Shown here: one piece after another, positions 57,470 to 64,000 of the stretch
Layout of the letters: every line of letters starts with the position of its first letter
Position numbering within the stretch: position 1 is the stretch's first letter
The notes under the pieces: model-generated
What the model saw: the letters and a program-made list of their open reading frames with translations, nothing else
Databases searched by the model: none
What the model was told of the DNA's origin: nothing
Assembly: GCA_964619955.1 (NCBI GenBank)
Contig: CAZUJF010000022.1
Span: 16,870-80,869, forward strand
Origin: JACQFK01 sp964619955
Lineage (GTDB): Bacteria; Planctomycetota; MHYJ01; JACPRB01
Direction of reading: 5' to 3'
DNA length: 64,000 bases
Program-made: the position numbers and the translations under genes

Positions 57470-59842
57470 ATGGACTCGTTGGAAGCGCGCGAGATCGCCC
57501 TGGAACTCGGGAGTTTCGCCGAGGGGATGAACCGAAAGAAGGGCGAGGAGGCGGGGGCGTCGATCGCGAATTCCCGGGCGGGGAGGACGGTGATCGAGCG
57601 GTCGTTCGCGCCGCTCGTCAAGGCGATCCTGGAAGAGCAGGAAAAGGTCGAGCGAGGGCTGCGGAGCAGGTATGGGGCCGCCTTGGTGGCGCTGAACGCT
57701 GGGCAGCTCGCGCTCATCACGATGAAAACCGTGCTCCGAGGGGTGGCTGGGACCGACGCCGAACGCCCTGCCCTGACACAAACGAAGCTCGCCCGGGAAA
57801 TCGGAAGGGGTTGCGAGGACCAGTACGCCTTCGACTCCATGGAGGGCAAGGAGCGCGATGTAACGGCGCTGTGGCTCAAGAGGGTCAAGAAGCGCTGGAA
57901 TGCGCTGCGGGCGATCCGAGAAAAGGCAAAGCTGCTTCGGATCCGGGGCAACTGGCCGACGTTCTACCTGGGAGCGGCGCTCTTGACGCTCGCGCTCCGG
58001 CATTCGGGCTGGATCGAGCGGCGTCGACGCCACAAGAAGCCCACCACGATCCACCTGACCAAGAAGGCCAGGAAGAGCCTCGACCGCCTCCGCGAGGTAG
58101 ACGCGGCCCTCGTCTGGCCGAACCTCAAGCCCATGATCCTGCCCCCCACTCCCTGGAAAGGGGTCATGGGCGGCGGCTACCGGCAGGTGATCTTCCCCCT
58201 GGTGAAGCACCAGGAGCGGCCGGAGGTCGTCGAGGCCCTTGAAAAGGCGGATCTCACAACGACCTGCGCGGCGGTCAATGCGCTGCAGGAGACGCCCTGG
58301 CGCGTGAACGAGCGGATCCTTGTTCTCATGGAAATGGATGCAGCGCGAGGCCGGATCCTGGCAAGGGGGAGAGACGCGCGGCTCCTCGACGCCTCTGGGG
58401 CTGAGGCAGATCTGGGGGAAGACGAGGAGGAGTCGGAGGAGCCGGGGAAGGCCGACGGGAGCGCCGACCGGGAGAGCGCGGGGAAGATCCAAGAGGCCAT
58501 GCGGCTCGTCGTCGCGCGGAACTTCCTGGCGGAGAAGGAGATCTACTTCCCCTACCAGCTCGACTGGAGAGGCCGAGCGTACGCCCTCCCGGCCCTGCTT
58601 CATCCCCAAGCCGACGACGGGAGTCGGGCGCTGCTCTCCTTCGCGCGTGGGAAGCCGCTCGGGGAGCGCGGGGTGTACTGGCTGGGGGTTCACCTGGCCA
58701 ACCTCTACGGGAACGGCAAGGATAAGCTGCCGTTCTCAGGGAGACTCAAGTGGGTCCAGGAGAGCCGGGAAGAGATCCTCCGAGCCGTGGAGCGGCCCTT
58801 CGAAAGCAAGCTCCTGAAGGAAGCGGAGAAGCCCTGGCGTTTCCTGGCGGCGGCGCTGGAGTGGATAGGCTTCCTCCGAAAAGGGCCCGCCTTCGTTTCG
58901 CACATCCCCGTGGCGATGGACGGCACCTGCAACGGATTGCAGCACCTCTCGGCGCTAGGGCGTGACCCGGAAGGGGGACGTTGGACCAACCTGACGCCGG
59001 GAGCTTCGCCTCAGGATCTCTACCAGGAAGTCGCAGATCGCACGAATGCGACCGTCGGGAAGCAGTTCGGAGCTGAAGGAGTCCACCCAGGAAGCGGGTT
59101 CGACCATCGTTCCCTCTTCTGGAAAGGCGTCCTCGACCGCAAGTACGTCAAGGGGCCAACCATGACCACGCCCTACGGCGTGCGAGGATCTGGAATTCGC
59201 AAGCAGCTCATGGCGACGATGCTCGAACAGAATCCGGAGCGATTCCGGGAGTCGCGAGACCGATGGATCGCGGCTGACTACTTGGCGCCGATTCTCGAGA
59301 AAGCCATCGCCGGGGTGGTCGTCAAGGCGGCCGAGATCATGGGGTGGCTGCGAGAGGTCGTGCAGGTCCTTGGGCGGCGAGGTCTTGTGGCCTCCTGGAC
59401 CACTCCGACCGGGTTTCCCGTGATCAACAGGTACGCGAAGCTCGTCATCAAGCGCATCGACACCATCGCGGCGACCATGACCCTCCGCGTACCGGACCCC
59501 AAGGGGAAACTCGACGGGCCCAAGCAGATGGATTCCATAGTTCCCAACCTCGTCCACTCGCTCGACGCGGCGCACATGATGCTTACCGTGCGGGAGCTTC
59601 GGGAGCAGGGTCTCGGCGATTTCGCCATGGTCCACGACAGCTACGCCGTCCACGCGGCGGACGTCGACCTCGTGAGCCGGGTTCTGCGGGAGCAGTTCAT
59701 CCGTGTCCACGAGGAGTTCACGCTCGAGGGCTTTGCCGAGGGGTTGCGGAAGATCGCCCCCGATACGCAGATCAAGGCGTCACCAGCTCCCGGGACCCTG
59801 GACTTGCGAGATGTTGCTCGATCCGAGTACTTCTTCTCGTAA
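57470..59842 (+). CDS. Single-subunit, T7-type (phage) DNA-directed RNA polymerase
   Basis: 790 aa, close to phage RNAPs (T7: 883). IYFPYQLDWRGRAYALP (about residues 358-374) is the region before motif A. Motif A is MDGTCNGLQHLSAL with Asp484 (T7 Asp537). Motif B is KYVKGPTMTTPYG with Lys561 and Tyr569 (T7 Lys631 and Tyr639). Motif C is MVHDSYAVHA with His722 and Asp723 (T7 Asp812). NLVHSLDAAHMM precedes motif C, as in T7. So every catalytic residue is present. The promoter-specificity loop cannot be judged by eye. It is the major cargo gene of the element. It is not accompanied by capsid or replication genes in the window. Confidence 0.95.
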   Translation: MDSLEAREIALELGSFAEGMNRKKGEEAGASIANSRAGRTVIERSFAPLVKAILEEQEKVERGLRSRYGAALVALNAGQLALITMKTVLRGVAGTDAERPALTQTKLAREIGRGCEDQYAFDSMEGKERDVTALWLKRVKKRWNALRAIREKAKLLRIRGNWPTFYLGAALLTLALRHSGWIERRRRHKKPTTIHLTKKARKSLDRLREVDAALVWPNLKPMILPPTPWKGVMGGGYRQVIFPLVKHQERPEVVEALEKADLTTTCAAVNALQETPWRVNERILVLMEMDAARGRILARGRDARLLDASGAEADLGEDEEESEEPGKADGSADRESAGKIQEAMRLVVARNFLAEKEIYFPYQLDWRGRAYALPALLHPQADDGSRALLSFARGKPLGERGVYWLGVHLANLYGNGKDKLPFSGRLKWVQESREEILRAVERPFESKLLKEAEKPWRFLAAALEWIGFLRKGPAFVSHIPVAMDGTCNGLQHLSALGRDPEGGRWTNLTPGASPQDLYQEVADRTNATVGKQFGAEGVHPGSGFDHRSLFWKGVLDRKYVKGPTMTTPYGVRGSGIRKQLMATMLEQNPERFRESRDRWIAADYLAPILEKAIAGVVVKAAEIMGWLREVVQVLGRRGLVASWTTPTGFPVINRYAKLVIKRIDTIAATMTLRVPDPKGKLDGPKQMDSIVPNLVHSLDAAHMMLTVRELREQGLGDFAMVHDSYAVHAADVDLVSRVLREQFIRVHEEFTLEGFAEGLRKIAPDTQIKASPAPGTLDLRDVARSEYFFS

Positions 59843-60093
59843 CGGGCATCGTCTATCGCCGAGAGTTCGGATATGCCGCCCGCTGCGCGGGCACTTTCTT
59901 GTGTTTCCCCCTCCCCCAGGGCCAGGCCGACCTTCAAGGGATCTCCCTCTCGCGGTGTCCGGCTCCAGATGGCCGAGGCGAGGCTATCCCCGCCGGAAAT
60001 CGTCAAGGAGGTGCCCGTCACGCCGAGGCCTCCACGAAGTACTCTGAGTCGGTTCAAGTTGTCCTAGGCTCATTTCCCGCCAAGGTGAGGACC

Positions 60094-60297
60094 ATGGCGC
60101 GGGGGCGCCCGCAGCAGCGGCTCCGGGAGGCCTCGCAGCAGCCGGGGCTGGCGGGGAAAGCGTCGAAGAAGGCGCCGTCGGCCTCGCTTCCACGAGGCAG
60201 CGCAGGGCTTCTCGCAAAACACGACAAGTTGGCGGGCCCGGCGATCAACCCGTCGATGGCAACGGTCGCAGCGGTAGGCGAAATCGCCAGTCGATAG
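60094..60297 (+). CDS. Small basic protein after the RNA polymerase gene
   Basis: 67 aa, start ATG 60094 after an AAGGTGAGG stretch. Highly basic N-terminus (MARGRPQQRLREASQQPG, KASKKAPSAS). No family is recognised. It overlaps a zinc-ribbon frame on the other strand, so only one of the two can be real in the overlap. Confidence 0.3.
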   Translation: MARGRPQQRLREASQQPGLAGKASKKAPSASLPRGSAGLLAKHDKLAGPAINPSMATVAAVGEIASR

Positions 60298-60511
60298 CAG
60301 GAACTGCTGACACCCGGCCTTGGCTCGCGGCCTCGACGGTGCTCTGAAGAATGACGCGGTATCTCCGTCGACGTTGGGCCTGTCGGTTTTGACCCTTGCG
60401 AGCCTGGCCGCTGCAATCGGCCGAGCAGTAGCGTCGGTTGCCGTCAGGATCGAACGAGCGGTTGCAATCGGCCCAGGAGCATTTTAGACTCGCCAGTCTC
60501 CTCCGGTCATG
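60245..60511 (-). pseudogene. Zinc-ribbon protein remnant
   Basis: An 89-codon frame on the minus strand with no ATG, GTG or TTG at its start. It encodes CSWADCNRSFDPDGNRRYCS followed by ADC, i.e. a four-cysteine ribbon (Cys11, 16, 29, 33), then a basic helix (QARKGQNRQAQRRRRYRV). This is the form of small zinc-ribbon proteins often found near transposases and integrases. An ATG in another frame with a GGAGG site sits just upstream, so a frameshift or remnant is likely. Confidence 0.4.
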
Positions 60512-60738
60512 TCAGGGGTTCGGAGGGCCTCGTGGCCTTGCGGGATCAAGCCCCTGATGTACCGGGGGGTTTTCTTTCTGTCGAGAGGTGTCATTTGCCG
60601 ACAGCCTGGGGTTGCTTTGCCACGAGCGTGGGCAGCCGCAGGGGTACTCGCGATGTGCGCTCTTATCGCGGCGACGTGCCAAGAAGGAAAGAAAGTAGAC
60701 AGAGCGCCACTCCTGGACTCGGCCTCAATCACACGGTT
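60298..60738. other. Possible end of the element; no supported complete gene
   Basis: Apart from the zinc-ribbon remnant at 60245-60511, nothing firm is present. The piece AAGCCCC (60544-60550) and GGGGGTTTTC (60561-60570) could form a weak terminator hairpin with a T-rich tail. The right boundary of the element may lie here, but no repeat of the tRNA 3' end was found. Confidence 0.3.
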
Positions 60739-61419
60739 TCAGCGAGTGATGACGCAACCGATGGCATTGTCGGTAAGGCGTCTGGCCACTTCATCGGCTC
60801 CCCGTTCCTCAAAGGATGACGCCGTCTTCCCAAGCCGCAGGAGGAGGCGAGAGCAAAGGCACTCACATAGGATGCACTCAGCGGCCATTCCTGCCCGTCT
60901 TGACCCCGACGAAGATGAAGCCACCGAACGAAGGTAGCCGCCTAGCTGTTTCAAGGCCGGGAATGCCACGCTCTTGGCAAGCATCGTGAGCGCAGGCGTA
61001 GGATCCACGGACTCCCGCGCCAGAAGTCTCCAAGCGCAGGGGCCCGCATGCCCATCCCAGAGGCAACCCAAAATCCCCCGGACGACACGGCAGACTTTGC
61101 CGGCGGGGTCAGCTGTGGCCGTCGCCCACGCGGAGACGTTGGCGCATGGGGCCTCGAGGGCGAGCGACCGCATGACGGCTTCATAAAGTTCTCTCTTGCC
61201 GCCGAAGTGGTACGACGCGGCAGCGATATTCATCCTTGCCGCTTGGGCGATCTGCCGGATCGAGGCTCCGCGGAAGCCCTTTTGGGAGAACGCCTGCCCG
61301 GCGGCCCGCAGGAGCGCCTTGCGGGCCACGCGCCCCCTGCCGGTCCCTCGACGGTCCGGCCCCACGAAGGAGCGGAGGCCGTTTGCCACAGCCCCCGTGC
61401 TCTGTGCTTGGCCTGCCAC
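60739..61419 (-). CDS. TetR-family transcriptional regulator
   Basis: 226 aa from GTG 61419, with GGAGG 11 nt upstream and 4 nt after the MarR stop codon. ALLRAAGQAFSQKGFRGASIRQIAQAARMNIAAASYHFGGKRELYEAV is a complete TetR DNA-binding domain (residues about 34-80). The C-terminal part resembles the CerR-like group that often controls RND pumps. It is the last gene after RND, PII-like and MarR on the minus strand, so likely a local repressor. Confidence 0.85.
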   Translation of the reverse strand: MAGQAQSTGAVANGLRSFVGPDRRGTGRGRVARKALLRAAGQAFSQKGFRGASIRQIAQAARMNIAAASYHFGGKRELYEAVMRSLALEAPCANVSAWATATADPAGKVCRVVRGILGCLWDGHAGPCAWRLLARESVDPTPALTMLAKSVAFPALKQLGGYLRSVASSSSGSRRAGMAAECILCECLCSRLLLRLGKTASSFEERGADEVARRLTDNAIGCVITR

Positions 61420-61423
61420 GAGC

Positions 61424-61894
61424 CTACGTCCTCCGGCGTGACGAAGGAAGACCTTGCCGAGCCGTCTCCTTCCCTTGCGCCAGGATGCGATCAAGCGTTT
61501 CGAGGGCGACACGAGCGAGTTTCAGCGCTTTGGCATCCACACGAGCCAGGAGGCGACGCACCCGTTGTCGGTGTTCTTGTGCCAGTTTCGCTAGGAACCG
61601 CGCTCCGGGCGCAAGGAGCGTCAGGCGGCAAACCCTCCGGTTCACCGGGCCCTTGACCCTCCGGATGTAGCCGTGCGCTACGCCCCTCTCTACGAGTTCC
61701 GTCGCCGTAGAGTTCGACACCCCCAGCGCCTCCGCGACGTCCCTCAACGAGGCCCCTCGGTTTAGGCTTAGGAACCGCAGGACTCGTACTTGGGCGATCG
61801 TGACTCCCCCGGCCACCCTCATGCGGGTGGGCTCCAGCACGACCCGCGTCAGGATCCGCTCAAGGAGCCTGCCTATCTGGTCGATGCCGTTCAT
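61424..61894 (-). CDS. MarR-family transcriptional regulator
   Basis: 156 aa. VTIAQVRVLRFLSLNRGASLRDVAEALGVSNSTATELVERG is the winged-helix DNA-binding core (residues about 31-72), and YIRRVKGPVNRRVCRLTL is the wing. The helices at both ends would form the dimer. It lies 9 nt after the PII-like gene and just before the TetR gene. It likely controls the efflux operon. The ligand is unknown. Confidence 0.85.
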   Translation of the reverse strand: MNGIDQIGRLLERILTRVVLEPTRMRVAGGVTIAQVRVLRFLSLNRGASLRDVAEALGVSNSTATELVERGVAHGYIRRVKGPVNRRVCRLTLLAPGARFLAKLAQEHRQRVRRLLARVDAKALKLARVALETLDRILAQGKETARQGLPSSRRRT

Positions 61895-61903
61895 CGGGCT
61901 CTC

Positions 61904-62209
61904 TCAGACGACCTGCTCGCAGGGTAGGACGAAGGCACGGAGCGGAGCGGGTTTCCCAACTTCCTGTTCATGGGTCTTGGATAGCTCTCTGAACGCTTCG
62001 ACCAGCGGAGTGATCTCGCCCTCCGGAAGGACCGCGAAGATGCAGGAGTTGTGGCCCGGCCACACGTGCGAATCCTGGACCTTCCCGGCCTCACCCACCC
62101 CGAGCAGTTTTGGTGCCTCGCTGAAGGACCGGACTCCAAGGCGCGCGAGCAGCGCTTGGACTCTATCCTCGAGGTAATACCGGTAGACGACCAGAAACAT
62201 CCTCTTCAC
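61904..62209 (-). CDS. PII-like, RND-transporter-associated protein (PG0541-like)
   Basis: 101 aa from GTG 62209, which overlaps the RND stop (GTGA). MFLVVYRYYLEDRVQALLARLGV and the pattern VWPGHNSCIFAVLPEGEIT resemble small ferredoxin-like PII-type proteins next to RND transporters. These may sense the pump or its cargo. The family is little studied. The coupling of start and stop codons shows it is made with the permease. Confidence 0.7.
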   Translation of the reverse strand: MKRMFLVVYRYYLEDRVQALLARLGVRSFSEAPKLLGVGEAGKVQDSHVWPGHNSCIFAVLPEGEITPLVEAFRELSKTHEQEVGKPAPLRAFVLPCEQVV

Positions 62210-64000
62210 GCGGCGGCCTCCCCTGGTCCCGAGGGACCCTTCCTGCCTCGTAGCCAGCGCACCACCCTCCATCGGGAGGGGTGGACCAGATCGTCCATCA
62301 GGGTGTAGACCACCGGAACGACGACGAGCGTAAGGAGGGTCGAGGTGGCCAGGCCTCCCACGACCGCGACCGCCATGGGAGCGCGGGATTCCGAGCCCGC
62401 GCCGGTCCCCAGGGCGATCGGGAGCATGCCGAAGATCATCGCGAAGGTGGTCATGAGGATCGGCCGCAGCCGGACGGGGCCTGCCTTGAGCAGGGCTTGG
62501 TCTCGGTCGAGGGAGTCGCGCTCCCTCAGCGTGTTGGCGAAGTCGACGAGAAGGATCGCGTTCTTTGTCACGAGACCCATGAGCATGATGATCCCGATCA
62601 TCGTGAAGATGCTCATCGTCATCTGGATGGCGACCAAGGCCCCGAGCGCCCCGACGACCGAGAGCGGCAGAGAGAGCATGATCGTGAAGGGGTGAACGAA
62701 GCTCTCGAACTGAGAGGCGAGGACCATGTAGACGATCACGACCGCCAGCCCGAGAGCGAAGAGGAGCGAGCCGAAGGATTCCTGCATGTTCTCGGCCTGG
62801 CCGGCGAAGCCGAAGCTGTAGCCCGGCGGGAGACCCGCTTCGCGCAGGAAGCCGCCCAGTTCCTGAACGGCTTCCCCCAGGACCTTCTTGTCCCGCTGGA
62901 GGTTCGCGAGTATCGTGATCACGCGCGCGCGGTTGTAGCGGTCGATCTGGACGGGACCGCGACTTTCCTCGACTCGCGCGACGTTCCGCAGGCTGACAAG
63001 TTCACCTTTGTCGTTCCGAATCGTGAGAAACCCGATTTCCTCCGGACGGCGCCGGAAGTTCTCCTCGAGCCGCACGGCAATGTCGTAGCGGTCACCCTCG
63101 GCCTTGAACTTGGAGACGTCATTCCCCCCGATCAGAGCCTTCACGGTCGAGGCAACCGCCAGGGAACTCACTCCAAGATCGGCCGCCCGGTCTCGCTTGA
63201 CGAAGACATTGAGCTCCGGTTTTCCCTTCTCGTAGGTCGTGTCGATATCGACGTAACCGCCGGCACCCTTCATTCGTTCGATGACGGCCCCGGTGAGTTC
63301 CTCCAGACGTCCCAGGTCGGTCCCTCTGACCTCAAGCTGGACGTCGGCCCAGCGACGGCCTCCACCCGAGACGCGCGGGACGATCTCAACGGAGACCTTC
63401 GCTTCGGTGATGTCGGAGATCCGATTCCGGGCCCACGCCATGGCCTCGAGTTGACCGATGGAGCGTTCAGCCTTCTCCTTCATCTTCACGTACATCGTGC
63501 CCTCGTTCACGCGCTGGAGGTCGTCGGCGCCGATCGTGACGAGCGTGTAGTTCATCCAGGGCAGCCCTTGGAAACGGGCGCGGATTCGTTCGAAGAGGTC
63601 GTCGGTCGTCGATAGGGAAGCCCCCAGAGGCGCCTTCACCTTCACGATGAACTCGCTCTGATCTTCGACCGGGATAAACTCGCTGCGAAGGTACTTGGCG
63701 ACGTACCCTGCTCCTACGAACGAGGCAATCGCCAGGGCGACCACCACGAGGCGGCGGCGCAGGGACCACCCCAGGAGCCTCTCGTAAGCCCGCTCCAGAG
63801 CCAGGAAGAGCGCTTCCGAGAGCCGGAAGAGCCGCCCCTGCTTCTGCTTCTTCAGAAAGCGCGAGGAGAGCATGGGGTCGAGGGTGAAGGAGACGAACAT
63901 CGAAATCATGACCGCGAAGGCGACCGTGAGGCCGAACTGGTAGAAGAATCGCCCCACGATTCCCTTCATGAAGGCCACCGGAACGAAAACGGCGACCACC
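62206..64000 (-). CDS. RND-family efflux permease (AcrB/MexB-like), C-terminal part; N-terminus beyond window end
   Basis: About 597 aa are visible. SFTLDPMLSSRFLKKQ and RLVVVALAIASFVGAGYVAKYLRSEFIPVEDQSEF lie in the first part. The periplasmic porter domains follow. ENMQESFGSLLFALGLAVVIVYMVLASQFESFVHPFTIMLSLP and LMGLVTKNAILLVDFANTL are conserved transmembrane helices 9-11. GPVRLRPILMTTFAMIFGMLPIALGTG is the last cluster. It exports compounds using the proton gradient. The membrane-fusion partner is not in view. Downstream are PII-like, MarR and TetR genes. Confidence 0.93.
   Translation of the reverse strand, partial: VVAVFVPVAFMKGIVGRFFYQFGLTVAFAVMISMFVSFTLDPMLSSRFLKKQKQGRLFRLSEALFLALERAYERLLGWSLRRRLVVVALAIASFVGAGYVAKYLRSEFIPVEDQSEFIVKVKAPLGASLSTTDDLFERIRARFQGLPWMNYTLVTIGADDLQRVNEGTMYVKMKEKAERSIGQLEAMAWARNRISDITEAKVSVEIVPRVSGGGRRWADVQLEVRGTDLGRLEELTGAVIERMKGAGGYVDIDTTYEKGKPELNVFVKRDRAADLGVSSLAVASTVKALIGGNDVSKFKAEGDRYDIAVRLEENFRRRPEEIGFLTIRNDKGELVSLRNVARVEESRGPVQIDRYNRARVITILANLQRDKKVLGEAVQELGGFLREAGLPPGYSFGFAGQAENMQESFGSLLFALGLAVVIVYMVLASQFESFVHPFTIMLSLPLSVVGALGALVAIQMTMSIFTMIGIIMLMGLVTKNAILLVDFANTLRERDSLDRDQALLKAGPVRLRPILMTTFAMIFGMLPIALGTGAGSESRAPMAVAVVGGLATSTLLTLVVVPVVYTLMDDLVHPSRWRVVRWLRGRKGPSGPGEAAA

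Noticed and set aside
53404..60511. T7-like consensus promoters for the single-subunit RNA polymerase
   Set aside because: No match to the T7 consensus and no repeated 20-mer was seen. Related enzymes have different specificities, so a search by computer is needed.
60509..60937. 142-codon plus-strand frame
   Set aside because: No start context and no similarity; it overlaps the TetR gene antisense.
53404..62200. A second copy of the tRNA-Pro 3' end as right attachment site
   Set aside because: Read through by eye with no convincing repeat found. Short matches such as GTTGGCGGGCCCGG at 54974 and 60228 are internal and do not match the tRNA.
1..64000. CRISPR arrays, rRNA genes and complete insertion sequences
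   Set aside because: No regular direct repeats with spacers, no rRNA signature and no transposase were seen.

Overview
The window is 64 kb of high-GC, densely packed bacterial chromosome. The gene content points to Planctomycetota or a close PVC relative: a Tat-exported DUF1501 protein, a HEAT-repeat lipoprotein ending in a planctomycete-style c-type heme domain, a PknB-like kinase fused to TPR repeats, a neutral-ceramidase-like protein, and many small lipoproteins. This assignment is inferred from gene families only. Many start codons lie 5-13 nt after a -10-like hexamer and have no Shine-Dalgarno sequence, which suggests short or leaderless transcripts.

Layout. 1-14.5 kb: housekeeping and envelope genes (PHP phosphoesterase, PfkB sugar kinase, mnmG, sugar dehydrogenase, glycyl-tRNA synthetase, TPR and DUF1501 proteins). 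14.5-26.9 kb: an apparent ESCRT-like membrane-remodelling locus. It has two Vps4/katanin-type AAA ATPases with MIT-like N-termini, one clear ESCRT-III (CHMP/Vps2-like) protein, three more divergent ESCRT-III-like coiled-coil proteins, a winged-helix-like protein and an SPFH-beta-propeller fusion. A Ser/Thr kinase-TPR receptor and a DUF4143 ATPase lie among them. 27-31.9 kb: accessory secreted proteins. 32-43.4 kb: central carbon and housekeeping genes (gap, pgk, rpe, accD, sigma factor, apt, class I aldolase, archaeal-type FBP aldolase/phosphatase, phosphoglycolate phosphatase-like). 43.5-53.3 kb: PLD-like, ORF6N, glycosidase-like, M23, esterase-SMP30, heme and LamG proteins.

53.3-60.5 kb: an integrated element at the 3' end of a tRNA-Pro(GGG) gene. 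It carries a large serine recombinase whose reading frame runs through the antisense of the tRNA, a tyrosine recombinase, several small proteins and a complete T7-type single-subunit RNA polymerase with all catalytic residues. 60.7-64 kb: an RND efflux permease (cut by the window end), a PII-like accessory protein, and MarR and TetR regulators.

The main discovery candidate is the ESCRT-III/MIT-Vps4 locus. The second operon, transcribed from 26882 down to 21072, has six tightly spaced genes: SPFH-propeller, winged-helix protein, three ESCRT-III-like proteins, AAA ATPase. A simple model is that the SPFH protein marks or senses a membrane, the coiled-coil proteins polymerise on it, and the AAA ATPase disassembles them through its MIT domain. 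As many planctomycetes lack FtsZ, a role in division or endomembrane remodelling is worth testing. These functions are inferred. The domain motifs are visible in the sequence. The T7-like polymerase in an integrated element is the second most notable feature.
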